Source: Eudorina sp. 2006-703-Eu-15
Lineage: Eukaryota > Chlorophyta > Chlorophyceae > Chlamydomonadales > Volvocaceae
Reading direction: 5' to 3'
DNA: 64,000 bases
Assembly: GCA_003117195.1 (NCBI GenBank)
Contig: BDSI01000029.1
Location: 933,023 to 997,022, forward strand
Part shown: piece by piece, positions 1 through 9,958 of the stretch
Position numbering within the stretch: position 1 is the first letter of the stretch
Layout of the letters: each line of letters begins with the position of its first letter
Made by a program: the position numbers and the translations under genes
The notes under the pieces: model-generated
The model's input: the letters and a program-made list of their open reading frames with translations, nothing else
Told to the model about the DNA's origin: nothing
Database searches by the model: none

Positions 1-751
1 CCTTCATTCCATGCAGCGACTCCGCCTCGTCGTCGCGCTTGCGCGTGGCCTTGTTGGGGAAGAGCAGCCGAGCTGCCTCTGGGTTCACCGGGGGTGGCAG
101 GGCGGGCGCTTCGCGCTGAGCCTTGACACACCCAGGGCAGACCCAGGTCCCCTCAGGCACGTAGAGCAGGGGCGGCGTCAGGCATGACATGTGCCACCCC
201 GTGCCACACGCGTCGCACAACAGCATGCTCTCCTCGGAGTGAGGCAGACCACACACCTCGCAAGACAGGTCGGCCAGGGGCCGGGCCAGCTGCGGGGTGA
301 CGATGGGATCGATGTCGGGCAGGTGGCAAGGCACCAGCTGCTCGACACGACGGCGCGCCCTTTGCCCATCCCTACCTATCAGAACCGCTACCCCCAACTC
401 TCCCACGCTCTCAACCCGTAGCACCTCCTCCCGCTGCGGCATCTGCAGCGTGTTCGCCATCTGCCCACGCTTGATGTAGACGTAGTCGCCGGGTGCGATG
501 CTGATCGGCCGCGCCTGGTAACGCCCCGTGCGCACCTTCGCATAGCGCTGGGTGTCACGATGCTGGGCGATGAGCAGGTTTCCTCCTGCTTCCACACAGC
601 GCTGCCGCTGCAACTCCGCTCGCGCCAACATCAGCTCAACACACGCGTCGGGGCTGTCGAAGTCCAGCTCCTGGTCCATGCGCTCACGCGTGGCCGGTGG
701 GACAACTGCCGCTACCCCGTACATGAGCTCGTAGGGCGAGAAACCTGTTGA
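1..751 (-). pseudogene. Integrase C-terminal region with terminal PHD finger (runs off window)
   Basis: This is the continuation of the integrase in the second frame, open from 751 down to base 1. It starts with the conserved end of the core (TGFSPYELMYG), has a basic region with PGDYVYIKRGQ, like an integrase SH3/GPY-type tail, and then a C4HC3 PHD finger at about 128-262. Its ligands are spaced C-x2-C-x11-C-x2-C-x4-H-x2-C-x14-C-x2-C, with the typical LLCDAC, GWH and WVCPGC segments. PHD fingers commonly read histone H3 tails, so the module may steer integration to particular chromatin; that role is inference. The C-terminus lies outside the window. Confidence 0.7.
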
Positions 752-2163
752 GGCGACGTGCGGTAGCCCAGCGCGATCCACGGCAAGGCACGATCCCACG
801 TGTGCACATTCTTCTCCGCCTCACAATGCTTCCTCAACGCCGCCTTCAACACCTGCACTATCCTCTCCGCAGCACCGTCCGCCTGGGGGTGACCCGCCGA
901 GGTCAGTCGGTGGTCAATGAAACACTGCCTCAACAACTCATCAAACTCGCCCTCAAACTCCGTGCCGTTATCCGTCAAGATCTCCGCAGGTGCACCAAAC
1001 CGTGCGATCACGTACGATAGCACGACCTGCGCGGTCTCAGCAGCCGTCTTGCCACGCAGAGGTACCAGCTCCACATGCTTGCTGAAATGCTCGATGGCAA
1101 CCAGCACATACGAGTAGCTGTCGCCGCCCTCCACCAGCGGCGTAGTGGGACTGAAAGGCCCCGCCAGATCCACGCCCCAGCGATAGAACAGCCCCTTAAC
1201 TGCCAGTGGGTGCAGCTGCTGAGTGCGCGGAGCACCTCGCGCGTTGCCCATGTCACAGAGCTTGCAACGGCTCACCACAAACTGCACCGCCCTGCGCATG
1301 CCGTACCACCAATAACCAAGCTGCAGCAGCGCAAGGGTGCGGCGCACCCCGAAATGCCCCAACTGCTCATGAACCCCCCTAACCAACCCCACACGCTCGT
1401 CCGGGTGAGGACAGACGCGAACAGCCCCATTGGCCATCAGCCTCTGAAGCTGCCCACCGTCCCACCGGTAGTGACGCGCCCGTCGACGGACACGCTTCGC
1501 CTCCTTGTCTCCAGCTTCAGCCGGCGCCGCTGGACCAGACATGAGAAACCGCAGGCAAGCCTCGTCCGTCCAGATGTCCGGATGGGACTCCCCGTCAGCC
1601 TCCACATCGGCCGCAGCTGCCAGCGTGGTTGTCAGGACGACCGCCAGCTCTCCAAGCGGCCGCCCCTCGAGCAACGCCGTGGCGATCTGTGCCGCCCCGG
1701 CTTCTCCGACCGCCGCAGCCTCCACAGCAGCAGCCTCCTCCTGAGTCGGCACCAGCGATACCGGCAGGGCATGCGTGTCGTGTGGTGTGACAAACCCACG
1801 CTGCAAGGCCAGCGCCGCCGCCACCGCAGCCTTAAAGACTCGGGGCGGCGCACCGTCCTGCAGATGCGTGAGAGCGTCATCCCGCTGCAGCCCCGCCGTC
1901 ACGCCCGCCGGGTAGTCCAGAAAACCTTCCCACACACCCGCCGTCAGCGCCACCGCGATGTTCCAGTCCGGACCGGTGACCACCGCTGGCCCTTGCAGGC
2001 CAGCAGGTATCGCCGCCAGCCGTTGACCAGGTAGGTGCAGCGACACGTACGGCGGCCGTACAACCTCCTCTGCCACCGCCGGCCGGCAGCCAGGCGGCAG
2101 CAGCTGCTCCAGGGCACGGCGAGGGCACTGGTACTGGCACTCCCCCCCACAACTGACCAGCAA
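712..2163 (-). pseudogene. Retroelement integrase (zinc finger and DDE core), frameshifted
   Basis: The frame is open over 712-2163. The last two thirds show an HHCC zinc finger (HEQLGHFG, then CKLC) followed by the integrase catalytic core. The three acidic residues are visible: Asp in GVDLAGPF, Asp in LTDNGTEF and Glu in AAERIV, the D,D-35-E arrangement used for strand transfer of retroelement DNA. The first ~220 residues resemble no domain I know. Near 745-757 the conserved stretch after GYRTSP leaves this frame and continues in the next one (TGFSPYELMYG), so a 1-2 base change broke the ORF. The start at 2163 is simply the first possible start in the frame; the real N-terminus (RT/RNase H) is absent. 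Confidence 0.72.
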
Positions 2164-3522
2164 AGCACCAAGTCAGTTGGCAACGTGTAGGGTGCGAGCC
2201 GTGCACACCTGACCACGCCAACATCCCTCCGGATCCACCAAAGAGAACGTCACGCAAAGCAGCGCACGTGGCATGCAGTGAACACCCGATGTCCAGCAAT
2301 GCACACAGAAGCGGAACATAGCAAGGGAAAAGCAAGGAAAGCCAGCCCTGACGCAGCGAACAACTAACGGTGCAAATGCATGCAGCTCCTGCGCCTCCAT
2401 CTCCTGCGTTCCCCTGATCCAGACAACCCAGGGTGGCTACCACATCGAAGGTGGAGTCTAAGGCCCAGTCCCCTCCTGCGCCTGCTGAAGGGATCATGCA
2501 GCGGGGAACACCTGACAAACCCGGCAACTCAAGCCCCGCAGCTTTCACTCACAAGCCAAGCGCGCCCACATTGTAGCAGGGAGTTCATGAGCTGCGCTGC
2601 CTCCAGCACCTGCCTCTAGCTTTCGCTGCAACCCCAAGGAAAGTCAGAGCAAGAACGAACGAACGCCCGTGCTGTCACCACACCAAAACGGCAAACCCGC
2701 CCCAACTCCATGCAATGTCTGCTGCAAGGTGACGCCGTATACGAGCACGCCACAGCCAGTCCGGCCCTGTGGACAGTCCTTTCGGACGAGCAACCCCTTT
2801 CGGCGAGACGCGCCCCCCCAGCGCAAAGCCCGGCGAGTTAGCCTGCCTTCAGGGATATCCATAGACCTGAACCTAAACGGAAACCGTCAATTCCTCCTCA
2901 ACCAACCTTCTGTCAAGCAGCAGACTTGCGGTGGACCTACGACGCATGTCCTCACTGACCTGGTCCCGAGACCTTCAACCGAAGCAAAAGGAAACTCGAT
3001 AATCATAATGATTATACCGCATTGCGACCAGGCATGCTGCGCGTTCGCCTGCCACTTCTCCTACCTTCGAGTTCAAACATGTCAAGCCGCCGCCATACGA
3101 ATCTCTTCCGATACACACAGCCACTTACGCAGCATAAAGCACTGACCATGATAAATAGTTGGCTCCTCAGTGCCGAACTAACCAAGGCGGTCGGTCGCAA
3201 GCCGAACCAAGCGATGTCGGATGCCTTCACCACCGAACTCGACAAGCCGAAGCGCCATGGTTGTTCTCTTTCTGGGTTGCTCGCTCAGCCCTGTTTGTCC
3301 GCTGCCCTAGCTGAGGAGTCACGGAGCATAGGCTCGCGAAAGCCTACCACCGGATTCCCTACCTGCAACGGGTCCTGCCCGCGCAAGCGAGACACACCGC
3401 CATTGCTGACATTGCTGACAGTAGCTGTGCTGAATGCCAGGCATCGCCGCGCCGTTCAGGGACGGCGACTGGTCCCTCCTCTTATCCTGTCACGTTACAT
3501 GACCCGTGGCTGTCTCTATCGC
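2164..3522. other. No supported gene
   Basis: Only short unrelated ORFs are present. I see no RT, protease or gag motif that would complete the integrase fragment on its left, and no copy of the candidate LTR found at 9768-9958. Confidence 0.5.
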
Positions 3523-4224
3523 TCAGAAGCAAGGCAATGAGCTCACGCTTCGGTCTTGGAGAGAAAGAGAACAACGTCGAGCTTCGCTCGCGTTGCCACA
3601 TAAATAGCAGCCCAAACGACCGTACGATCGCCTGCCGTACAACCACCAGTACGTCATAACCAACCAACCTGCTCGGGAACCGCAACGGGACAAAACACCA
3701 ACGGTGCCTGACAGGGTCTTGACGGCCTGCGCGGGCCTGGGGTTCTCCTTCTCAAACTGGGCGACAAGCTCTGGCACATCAGCGCGCAGGGTCGCCTCGT
3801 CGATGTAGAGGTTCTCGTGAACATCGTATCCCTTGAACTTGACCAGATAGGAGACCTTGTTCGTGATCGGGGTGATGTTGCGCTTGAGAATGGCTTCCAC
3901 CTCGTAGAACAGGTCGCCGGTGTCGTTGATGATCGGCTCGGTGGAGCCTGAGTCCTTGTCTCTGGGCGGGAATTTGGGCTCAGACAGATACGGGCGTACC
4001 TGACTGATGTTCACAACTGGGTGGATCCGCATGTGGGCCGGCAACTTGAGCTTGATCGCATTGCGGGACACCACTGACTCGACCTCGAGAGGACCGATGT
4101 ACCGCGGGTTGAACTTGGTCCGGGACGTTTGCGTCAGCAGGCGCAGGTTTGCAGTTGTCAGCAGAACCTTGTCACCCGGCTTGTAGCGTACGTCCTTGCG
4201 CTTGATGTTCACGTGGCGGGCCTG
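3523..4224 (-). pseudogene. Integrase GPY/F tail and chromodomain of the chromovirus
   Basis: This stretch is in the same frame as the integrase ORF upstream and is separated from it only by a TGA codon at 4227-4225. It contains the GPY/F module (RYIGPLEV, then IHPVVNISQVRPYL) and a chromodomain of about 55 residues (YEVEAIL, YLVKFKGYD, then an ELVAQFEKENP helix). Chromodomains of chromoviruses bind methylated H3 and direct integration to heterochromatin. The expected WEP-type residues are altered: NLYIDEATL stands where an NTWEP-like motif is usual. About 65 residues of unrelated sequence follow before the stop at 3523, so the natural end is uncertain. There is no ATG; the piece would be expressed only by stop readthrough. 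Confidence 0.75.
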
Positions 4225-6063
4225 TCATGTTTGCGCGGCGCGCACGTGTGCCTTTGCGATTGCTAGGGCATATTCTCGGGCAAGCATGAAGTCGGTGACT
4301 GCCACGTTCGCTGGCTCCCAGTTCGGGTGCGATTCCAGCAGTGACAGTGGGGTCTTGGGCTCAAAGCCAAGCACCAGACGGAAGGGTGAGTACCCCGTCG
4401 ATGCCTGGACAGACGAGTTGTAGGCAAACTCGAGTGAGGAGAGGAGGTCACACCAGTTGTTCTGGGTGGCGTCCACATAGTGCCGAAGCATCTCCTCCAA
4501 GGTGCGATTCGCACGCTCGGTCTGCCCATCTGTCTGTGGGTGGTTCGCCGTGGACATGGCCAGCTCTGTACCCGACAAGGAGAACAGAGTCTGCCAGAAG
4601 GTGCTTGTGAACTTGGGATCTCGGTCAGACACAATGCTGTCTGGGTGGCCAAACATGGTGAAGATCCAATCATGTGCCACCTCGGCCAGGTACTCGGCCG
4701 TGATGTCCGTCTTGCAAGGGATCAGCCGAATCATCTTGCTCAGCCGATCGACGAACACAGCAATTGCGTCATCGCCTTGGTGTGACTTGGGCAGTTGAGT
4801 GATCAGATCCATCGAAATGGACTGCCACGGTCTCTCGGGGATCGGCAGCGGTTGGGCTTTGCCCGGCACCTTGCCATGCCTGGGTTTCATACGCTGGCAG
4901 GATGGGCATGTGTCGATGTAGCGTCGAACATCATGGTCCATGTGCGGCCAGTGAAAAGCGCGTCTCAGGCGGGCCACGGTCTTGTCACGGCCAAGATGGC
5001 CAGCCAGAGGAATGTCATGCGCCTCGTGTAGCAACTTGGCGCGTAGACCTGGGATATCTGGAATCACCAAGCGTGCACGCAGGGCACCTGGGGGCTCGAA
5101 GTAGAGCAGCCCGTTGTACAGCTTGTACAGCGACTCGGGATTGGACATGGCCTGAAGGCGGAGTTGCATGTATTCAGCATCCTTGCGGTAACCCGCCTTG
5201 ATCGTGTGGGCCAAGTCCTCCTTGGGTGCGGCGACTGTAACAGTCAGGGCCGCGGCTCGGAAATCGGGCCGGCGACTAATCGCATCAGCCACGACGTTGG
5301 TCTTGCCAGGTTTGTGCTCGATGACGTAGTTGAATTCCTCCAACTCCATCAGCCAACGAGCCTGTCTGCGATTGAGCAGCGGCTGCGTCTTGAACTTGGA
5401 TACGGCAGAGTTGTCCGTCCAGATAGTGACTGGGTGCGGACCCTTGAGATGGTGCCACCACACACGGAGGCAGTGCACAACTGCCATCATCTCCCGATCG
5501 TGCGCGGCGTACCGACACTCGGTGGGAGTGAGCTTGCGGCTCTCGTATGCAATGACTCGTTCTTTGCCGTCTTGGACCTGGGACAGGACGCCACCGGTCG
5601 CGTAATCTGACGCGTCCGTGGTAACCGTGAAAGGCAAATTGGCGTCCGGCGGGGCGACGACGGGCGCACTCGTAAGTGCGTCCTTGATGGCTTGAAAGGC
5701 CTTGGTGCAATCGTCGTCCCAACCCGTGATCAACTGCTTGGTGCCTTTGCCTGTGTGGCCGGCGAGCAGATTGGTCAGGGGCGTAGCAAGGTGAGCGAAT
5801 CCCTTAACCATTCGGCGGTAGTACTGCGCAAGTCCCAAAAACGAGCGCAAATCCGTGATGGTCTTGGGCTGCGGCCATTTGGAGACCGCATCGAGCTTGC
5901 GAGGGTCAGCAGTGATGCCATCAGCGCTCACGACGTGACCCAAGAAGTCGATCTCGGTGACACCGAAGGCACACTTGGATGCTTTAGCGTACAACTTGTG
6001 TTCTCGCAACAGCACTTGTTCCAAGTGGTCTGCGTGCTCCTCAGTGGTCTTGGAGTAGATCAG
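4225..6063 (-). pseudogene. Chromovirus pol, RT thumb, RNase H and integrase
   Basis: The frame is open from the RT-deletion junction (6063) to a TGA at 4225. In order it encodes the end of the RT palm/thumb ([16 protein letters not shown]), an RNase H domain ([33 protein letters not shown]), an integrase HHCC finger ([13 protein letters not shown], then CPSCQRM) and the DDE core, with Asp in SMDLITQLP, Asp in VSDRDPKF and Glu in [12 protein letters not shown]. All residues expected for RNase H and integrase catalysis look intact. The block is therefore recent, but it is cut off from the upstream RT by the deletion and from its own chromodomain by the TGA. Confidence 0.85.
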
Positions 6064-7436
6064 AGGTACACCAGTACAAACTGGTCCAGGAACGGACGGA
6101 AGATGTTGTTCATCAGCCGTTGGAAGGTGGCTGGGGCATTGGTTAGCCCGAACGGCATGACCGTGAACTCGAAGTGCCCGTAACGCGTGTTGATCGCGGT
6201 CTTGGGAATGTCCTCCTCCGAAACTCGGATCTGGTGATAACCGGACTGGAGATCGATCTTGCTGAACACTTTGGCGCCGTGGAGGCGGTCCAGCAATTCG
6301 TCTATGCGTGGCAGGGGGTAAACGTTGCGCACCGTGGCCTTGTTAAGGGCGCGGTAATTGATGCACATACGCAAACCACCATCCTTCTTGGACGCGAAGA
6401 GGACTGGGGCACCGTAGGGAGAGACGCTGGGCCGGATATGACCTTGGTCCAGCAACTTGGTGATCTGGGATTTGAGCTCGGCCAACTCTTCTTGCGACAT
6501 GCGGTATGAGTTCCGACTCATCGGCTCATGGGTATTGAGCTCGATCTTGTGGTCCACCGCACGCTGCGGTGGCATCCCCTTGGGTTCATTGAACACATCC
6601 GGAAACTGGTTAAGTACAGGCGACATGTCGACTGCGGGCTTGGGCCCTTCCGGGGTGTCAACCTCGCGTACGACGCAAAGGTTGTACGACCGTGTGGCTC
6701 GGACCAGGCGCTTGAACTGGAGGGCGGACAGCAGCTTGGGTTTATGCTCTTGCATGGCCGTGGGCGGGTCCGAGTGCAGGACCAGCGTTTTGGCGCCTTG
6801 GGAAAGCGTGAGCGTGTTCTTTTGCCAATCGATCTGGGGGTTGAATCGCTTGAGCCAGGGTTTGCCGAGTACCACGTCAAAATCGCCAAGGTCAGTGGCC
6901 GTAAGGGTAACACGGCTCTTGTGCGACTTGAGGCAGACGGGCACGTGGGGCAACACATGGGGGCAATCTTGGTACTGTCCGTTGGCTAGCTTGACCCGAA
7001 GGTCAGGCACAGCCTTGGCCGCCTTGAGGTCCTTCCGAGCGAGCCACTTGGTGCTGACAAAATCACCGGTTGCGCCGCCATCCACAAGGATGAGTGCTCG
7101 GCGGCCGCAAACTGTTCCGGCGAAAAGCAGCTGCTGGGCACCTGCGTCCAGATGCACGGCTGCTAAGAAAAGCTCTGGTACTGGGGGCTCATGAGCATCT
7201 TGGGCCTGGGAATCCGGGGCTGGGGCTACGGGTTCCGGGGTCTGGGGCTCGGCTAGGGGCACAGGGGATGTACTGGGTTCCTGGGGGTTCTCGGGTTCCT
7301 CTGGGGTGTTCCTGGTGGTTTCTGGGACAGGGATTGGAACAGACGAACCTAGGGGTTCAGAGGCAAGGGCCCCTAGGTTTACTTCTCGTTTTTTCGGAGC
7401 GGGCACTCGATCGCCTTGTGCTTGCCGGTGCGGCAC
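6060..7436 (-). pseudogene. Chromovirus protease and N-terminal reverse transcriptase, active site lost
   Basis: The frame overlaps the gag end by 58 bases in the -1 frame. It encodes an aspartic protease ([14 protein letters not shown]; the usual Ser/Thr after the catalytic Asp is Gly here) and RT fingers/palm ([53 protein letters not shown]). It ends at a TGA directly after LVYL, exactly where the Tyr-x-Asp-Asp catalytic box should follow. About 10 bases are missing relative to the family pattern, taking out both Asp codons and shifting the frame. The start at 7436 is a GTG inside the gag overlap and is not a true start; pol would be made by ribosomal frameshifting. Confidence 0.85.
7346..7394 (-). 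promoter_or_regulatory. -1 programmed ribosomal frameshift signal at gag/pol
   Basis: On the minus strand the heptamer A AAA AAC lies at 7394-7388 and is in the correct phase with the gag codons (CGA AAA AAC GAG AAG TAA). An 8-nt spacer (7387-7380) leads to a perfect 10-bp stem: AACCTAGGGG at 7379-7370 pairs with CCCCTAGGTT at 7355-7346, with a 14-nt loop. Slipping back one base continues exactly into the protease frame. Heptamer, phase, spacer and stem all match known retroviral -1 frameshift sites. Confidence 0.88.
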
Positions 7437-8506
7437 CGGAAGCAGAGGCCGCTCTCCATGAGCTTCACCTTCTCCTCGGCCGACAGCTTCTGGAGCTTGG
7501 GCGGCGCGGAGGTATCGGTTTTGGGCTTGGGCGGCGGGCCGTTCTTGCCCTTCTTGGGCACGAACTTGCTTGGGTTGAGGGCGTTGACCTCCATGACGCT
7601 GGTGTCCTTGGACGTGGAGGCACCGCCTTGGCGAGACGGTGCGCCAGCGCTCTTGATGGCGTGGTCAATGCTCTCGGCCTTGTCGCACAGCTCGCTGTAG
7701 GTGAGCTGGTCGGGCTTGGCCACCTGCACAGCCAAGGCAACGCGGACCTCGGTCAGCAGCGCCGCGATGAGGCGCTCCTTCTTCTCGGACTCTGCGATGT
7801 TGGGGATGTGCAGGCACAGCCAGTCGATCTGCGTGACCAACGCAGAGACCGACCCCTTGTACACGACCTTGCGCAGCTTGGCTCGGGCCTTGTCGGCGGC
7901 AAGGTGGTCCGTGAACTTCTGGGCCAGGTTGGCCGTGGCGTCTGGGTACGCGAACACCTTGCCCTCGATGTGGGTACGCCAGTACAAGTTGGCGTCACCC
8001 GTGAGCATCTGCGCCATGGCGGTCATGCGGCTGGTGTCGTTGAGGCCTAGGGCATCGAAGTAGTTGTTCGCCCGGTAGATGAACTCGTCCCAACGCAGCT
8101 CGCCCTTCTTGCTTTCACCGGAAAAATTGGGCGGGCGCAGGTGCTTGAGCACATCTTTCATGACCAGGGCTTGCAACGGGGCTTGGTGCGCGGTCGTGTA
8201 GGCAGTTTGCTGGGCTACTTGCTGCGCCGTATGGTGGGCAACGGCGGCGGCTTGCTGCTGTGCGATGGCGGCTGCGTGCTGCACAACTTGGTGGGCAGCG
8301 GCGCTAGTGGCTTGGTGTGCGGCTTGGGAAGCTTGTTCAGCTGCAGAGTTGATGGGGGACTGCAGCGTTTGCTGAACGTGACGCACTATCTCAGGCATGG
8401 CTTCACGCATCAGCTCTTGCACCAAGCTACGCACGGCTGGATCTTGGTCAGGTGCAAGTGGGTGAGACTCAGCATGCTCAGAGCGGGGCGTTTGTTGTTC
8501 CTCCAT
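7379..8506 (-). CDS. Chromovirus Gag (capsid/nucleocapsid)
   Basis: This is an intact 375-residue ORF starting with ATG at 8506. The N-terminal ~120 residues are rich in Gln, Ala and His and probably helical. Residues ~125-320 look like the retrotransposon gag domain ([19 protein letters not shown], then [12 protein letters not shown]). The C-terminus has one CCHC zinc knuckle ([14 protein letters not shown]) for RNA packaging. The stop TAA at 7381-7379 is the 0-frame end of the frameshift site. The ATG follows the stop of the upstream ORF by only 2 nt (TAA CA ATG), which would suit termination-reinitiation, although an internal leader is equally possible. Confidence 0.85.
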   Translation of the reverse strand: MEEQQTPRSEHAESHPLAPDQDPAVRSLVQELMREAMPEIVRHVQQTLQSPINSAAEQASQAAHQATSAAAHQVVQHAAAIAQQQAAAVAHHTAQQVAQQTAYTTAHQAPLQALVMKDVLKHLRPPNFSGESKKGELRWDEFIYRANNYFDALGLNDTSRMTAMAQMLTGDANLYWRTHIEGKVFAYPDATANLAQKFTDHLAADKARAKLRKVVYKGSVSALVTQIDWLCLHIPNIAESEKKERLIAALLTEVRVALAVQVAKPDQLTYSELCDKAESIDHAIKSAGAPSRQGGASTSKDTSVMEVNALNPSKFVPKKGKNGPPPKPKTDTSAPPKLQKLSAEEKVKLMESGLCFRCRTGKHKAIECPLRKNEK

Positions 8507-8508
8507 TG

Positions 8509-9534
8509 TTACAATTCAGAGGAACCTTCGACAACAACCACCGCCACTCGCAAACTACAGCTCCTTGGACGGCTTGGTTCCGGCCGCCGGCAGGCTAGCC
8601 CGCGACGGCTGGTTCTTCTCGGACCGGGACTCGGGCCTGGACTCGGGCCTGGGTTTTGGCGCTGCGGCGAGCTGAAGATGGGCTCCGGGCCCGGGCGCTT
8701 GTACGGGTTGCTGCCGGAGGGCTGGGTACCGTAGTGCGCAGCCAGCAAGGTGGAGATCTGTTCGGCCAATGGGATGCGCCTCAACTCAGCCAACTCCTGC
8801 TTGGTCCGCTCCAGCTCCCGGTTCTGAGCGACGTACTTGCTGTGCCGCTCTTGGTCCTTCTCCTGCAGGCTGTGAAGCTCTTGGTCCTTGGCGCTAATGA
8901 GCTCGACGTGCATGCTCAGCTGGGTCTTGAGGGCCTCGTAATCATCCTCGTACTTGGCCAGCTGCTTCTTGAGTTCGTCGCGCTCTTGGACCAGCAGGTG
9001 GTACGGGGTGGGCCTGTAGGGTGAAACGTCTGGGGTCTCGACCTCGGTGTAGCGCTCCAAGGCGCCGTAGGCCGTGTTGAAGCTAACCAGCTCGGTCAGG
9101 AGGGCCTCGTTGATCAAGGTGTAGACGTCTTGGATGTTGTCAACCGCCTCGCGGGTCTTGGTGATGAACGCATTGAACAGCGGGTAGCTTGAGACGTCAC
9201 CATCGGCGATCGACAGCAGCAACTTGAACTGATCCTTAGTCTCGTCCGTCAGGGTCTTGGATTCAGCGAAGGTCGTGAGGGCCTCCTTTTCCTCTTTGGT
9301 GAGGGCCGGCTTGAAGCTTCGGAATGTAGGCTTACGGCAGCAAGCGTTCAGCGTGCTCCTGAGGTGCTCCGCGGCGCTGGACAGCGCAAAAAGCAGCTTG
9401 TAGACCGCATCCCGAAGGGCAGGCCGGACAGGGCTGAGACGCTTGGTGGTTCGGATAGCCTCGTCGTAGGCCGCAATGAGACCTTCCAGGGACGGGCTCA
9501 GGTCGTCAAGGTTCTCGGGCAGGGACTTGGGCGC
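8509..9534 (-). CDS. Coiled-coil ORF upstream of gag in the chromovirus
   Basis: The frame is open from 9534, directly after a TAG, to TAA at 8509: about 341 codons with no ATG in the first 100. The middle is strongly heptad-like (LVQERDELKKQL, then LERTKQELAELRR). The C-terminal part is Pro/Ser/Gly-rich with a PGPSPGP repeat. The very end may be out of frame: one base over at about 8590-8545, the other frame reads as a more natural tail ending in KEL and a stop. It is probably part of the element because it abuts gag and shares its orientation and composition. I do not recognise a family; it may be an extra structural or Gag N-terminal protein. A lost start codon is likely. Confidence 0.5.
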   Translation of the reverse strand, partial: APKSLPENLDDLSPSLEGLIAAYDEAIRTTKRLSPVRPALRDAVYKLLFALSSAAEHLRSTLNACCRKPTFRSFKPALTKEEKEALTTFAESKTLTDETKDQFKLLLSIADGDVSSYPLFNAFITKTREAVDNIQDVYTLINEALLTELVSFNTAYGALERYTEVETPDVSPYRPTPYHLLVQERDELKKQLAKYEDDYEALKTQLSMHVELISAKDQELHSLQEKDQERHSKYVAQNRELERTKQELAELRRIPLAEQISTLLAAHYGTQPSGSNPYKRPGPEPIFSSPQRQNPGPSPGPSPGPRRTSRRGLACRRPEPSRPRSCSLRVAVVVVEGSSEL

Positions 9535-9753
9535 CTACGGCACACAGGACCCGTACAAGTGACTTTTGAGGCCTCGGACTTAGGTCTTGATCAATTTAAT
9601 TTGAACAAGTACCTGCTTGGACATTGTTGATGTTGACATCTCACAATGCAAAGGTCTCGGGTTCGAAACTCGAGGACTTCGTTGCAGGTTGACTTAGGTA
9701 AATCTCGGACTTCTCGGGTGACCTCGGGCTGGGGTACCTTGACAGAATCGAAC

Positions 9754-9766
9754 GGTCTCGATACCA
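9754..9766 (-). other. Candidate primer-binding site
   Basis: On the minus strand this reads TGGTATCGAGACC, one base after the end of the candidate LTR. The first seven bases equal the TGGTATC of initiator-tRNA-Met primer sites used by many plant and algal LTR elements; the rest is shifted. Support is position plus partial match. Confidence 0.35.
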
Positions 9767-9767
9767 A

Positions 9768-9958
9768 TGTAGAAGGGTAGAAGTGCTCCGGTACTGGGGA
9801 CAAGGGGCCTCGGGTGTAATACTTAATAGTTACATGCTTGGTTGTCTGAGAGTCAAGGGGAATCAAGGATAATTGTCCGGAATGGCCTGGGGGCCACTTA
9901 AATAGCGTTCCATGTCGTACACACTCCAGGAGGGGCCCTCGGATACTCGGGCCCTTCA
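9768..9958 (-). repeat. Candidate 5' LTR of the chromovirus (191 bp)
   Basis: On the minus strand it begins TGAAGGG and ends CTACA (TG...CA ends), contains a TATTTAAG TATA-like box, and is followed by the candidate primer site. No second copy exists in the window, so the identification rests on the ends and position only. Confidence 0.35.

Larger units (their letters stand above)
1..2163 (-). mobile_element. Truncated LTR-retroelement fragment: integrase plus PHD finger
   Basis: On the minus strand this block carries an integrase zinc-binding domain, an integrase core and, after one frameshift, an integrase C-terminal part ending in a PHD finger. No reverse transcriptase, RNase H or gag is seen upstream (2164-3522), so the 5' part is missing. 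The 3' part runs off the window at base 1. The integrase layout suits a Ty3/gypsy-type element; that class assignment is inferred without the RT. Confidence 0.75.
3523..9958 (-). mobile_element. Decayed chromovirus (Ty3/gypsy element with chromodomain)
   Basis: Read on the minus strand the order is: candidate 5' LTR and primer site (9958-9754), coiled-coil ORF (9534-8509), gag with zinc knuckle (8506-7379), protease-RT (7436-6060), RT thumb-RNase H-integrase (6063-4225), and integrase GPY/F tail plus chromodomain (4224-3523). That order and the chromodomain define a chromovirus. Coding decay is limited: a small deletion with frameshift at the RT active site, one in-frame TGA before the chromodomain region, and no recognisable start for the first ORF. 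No 3' LTR matching 9768-9958 was found at the left end, so the element seems 3'-truncated. Confidence 0.85.

Noticed and set aside
9590..9690. tRNA-like segment with a B-box-like GGGTTCGAAACTC
   Set aside because: T-arm similarity only; no acceptor stem or D-arm and a doubtful anticodon arm. It may be a SINE or pseudo-tRNA but is not supported as a gene.
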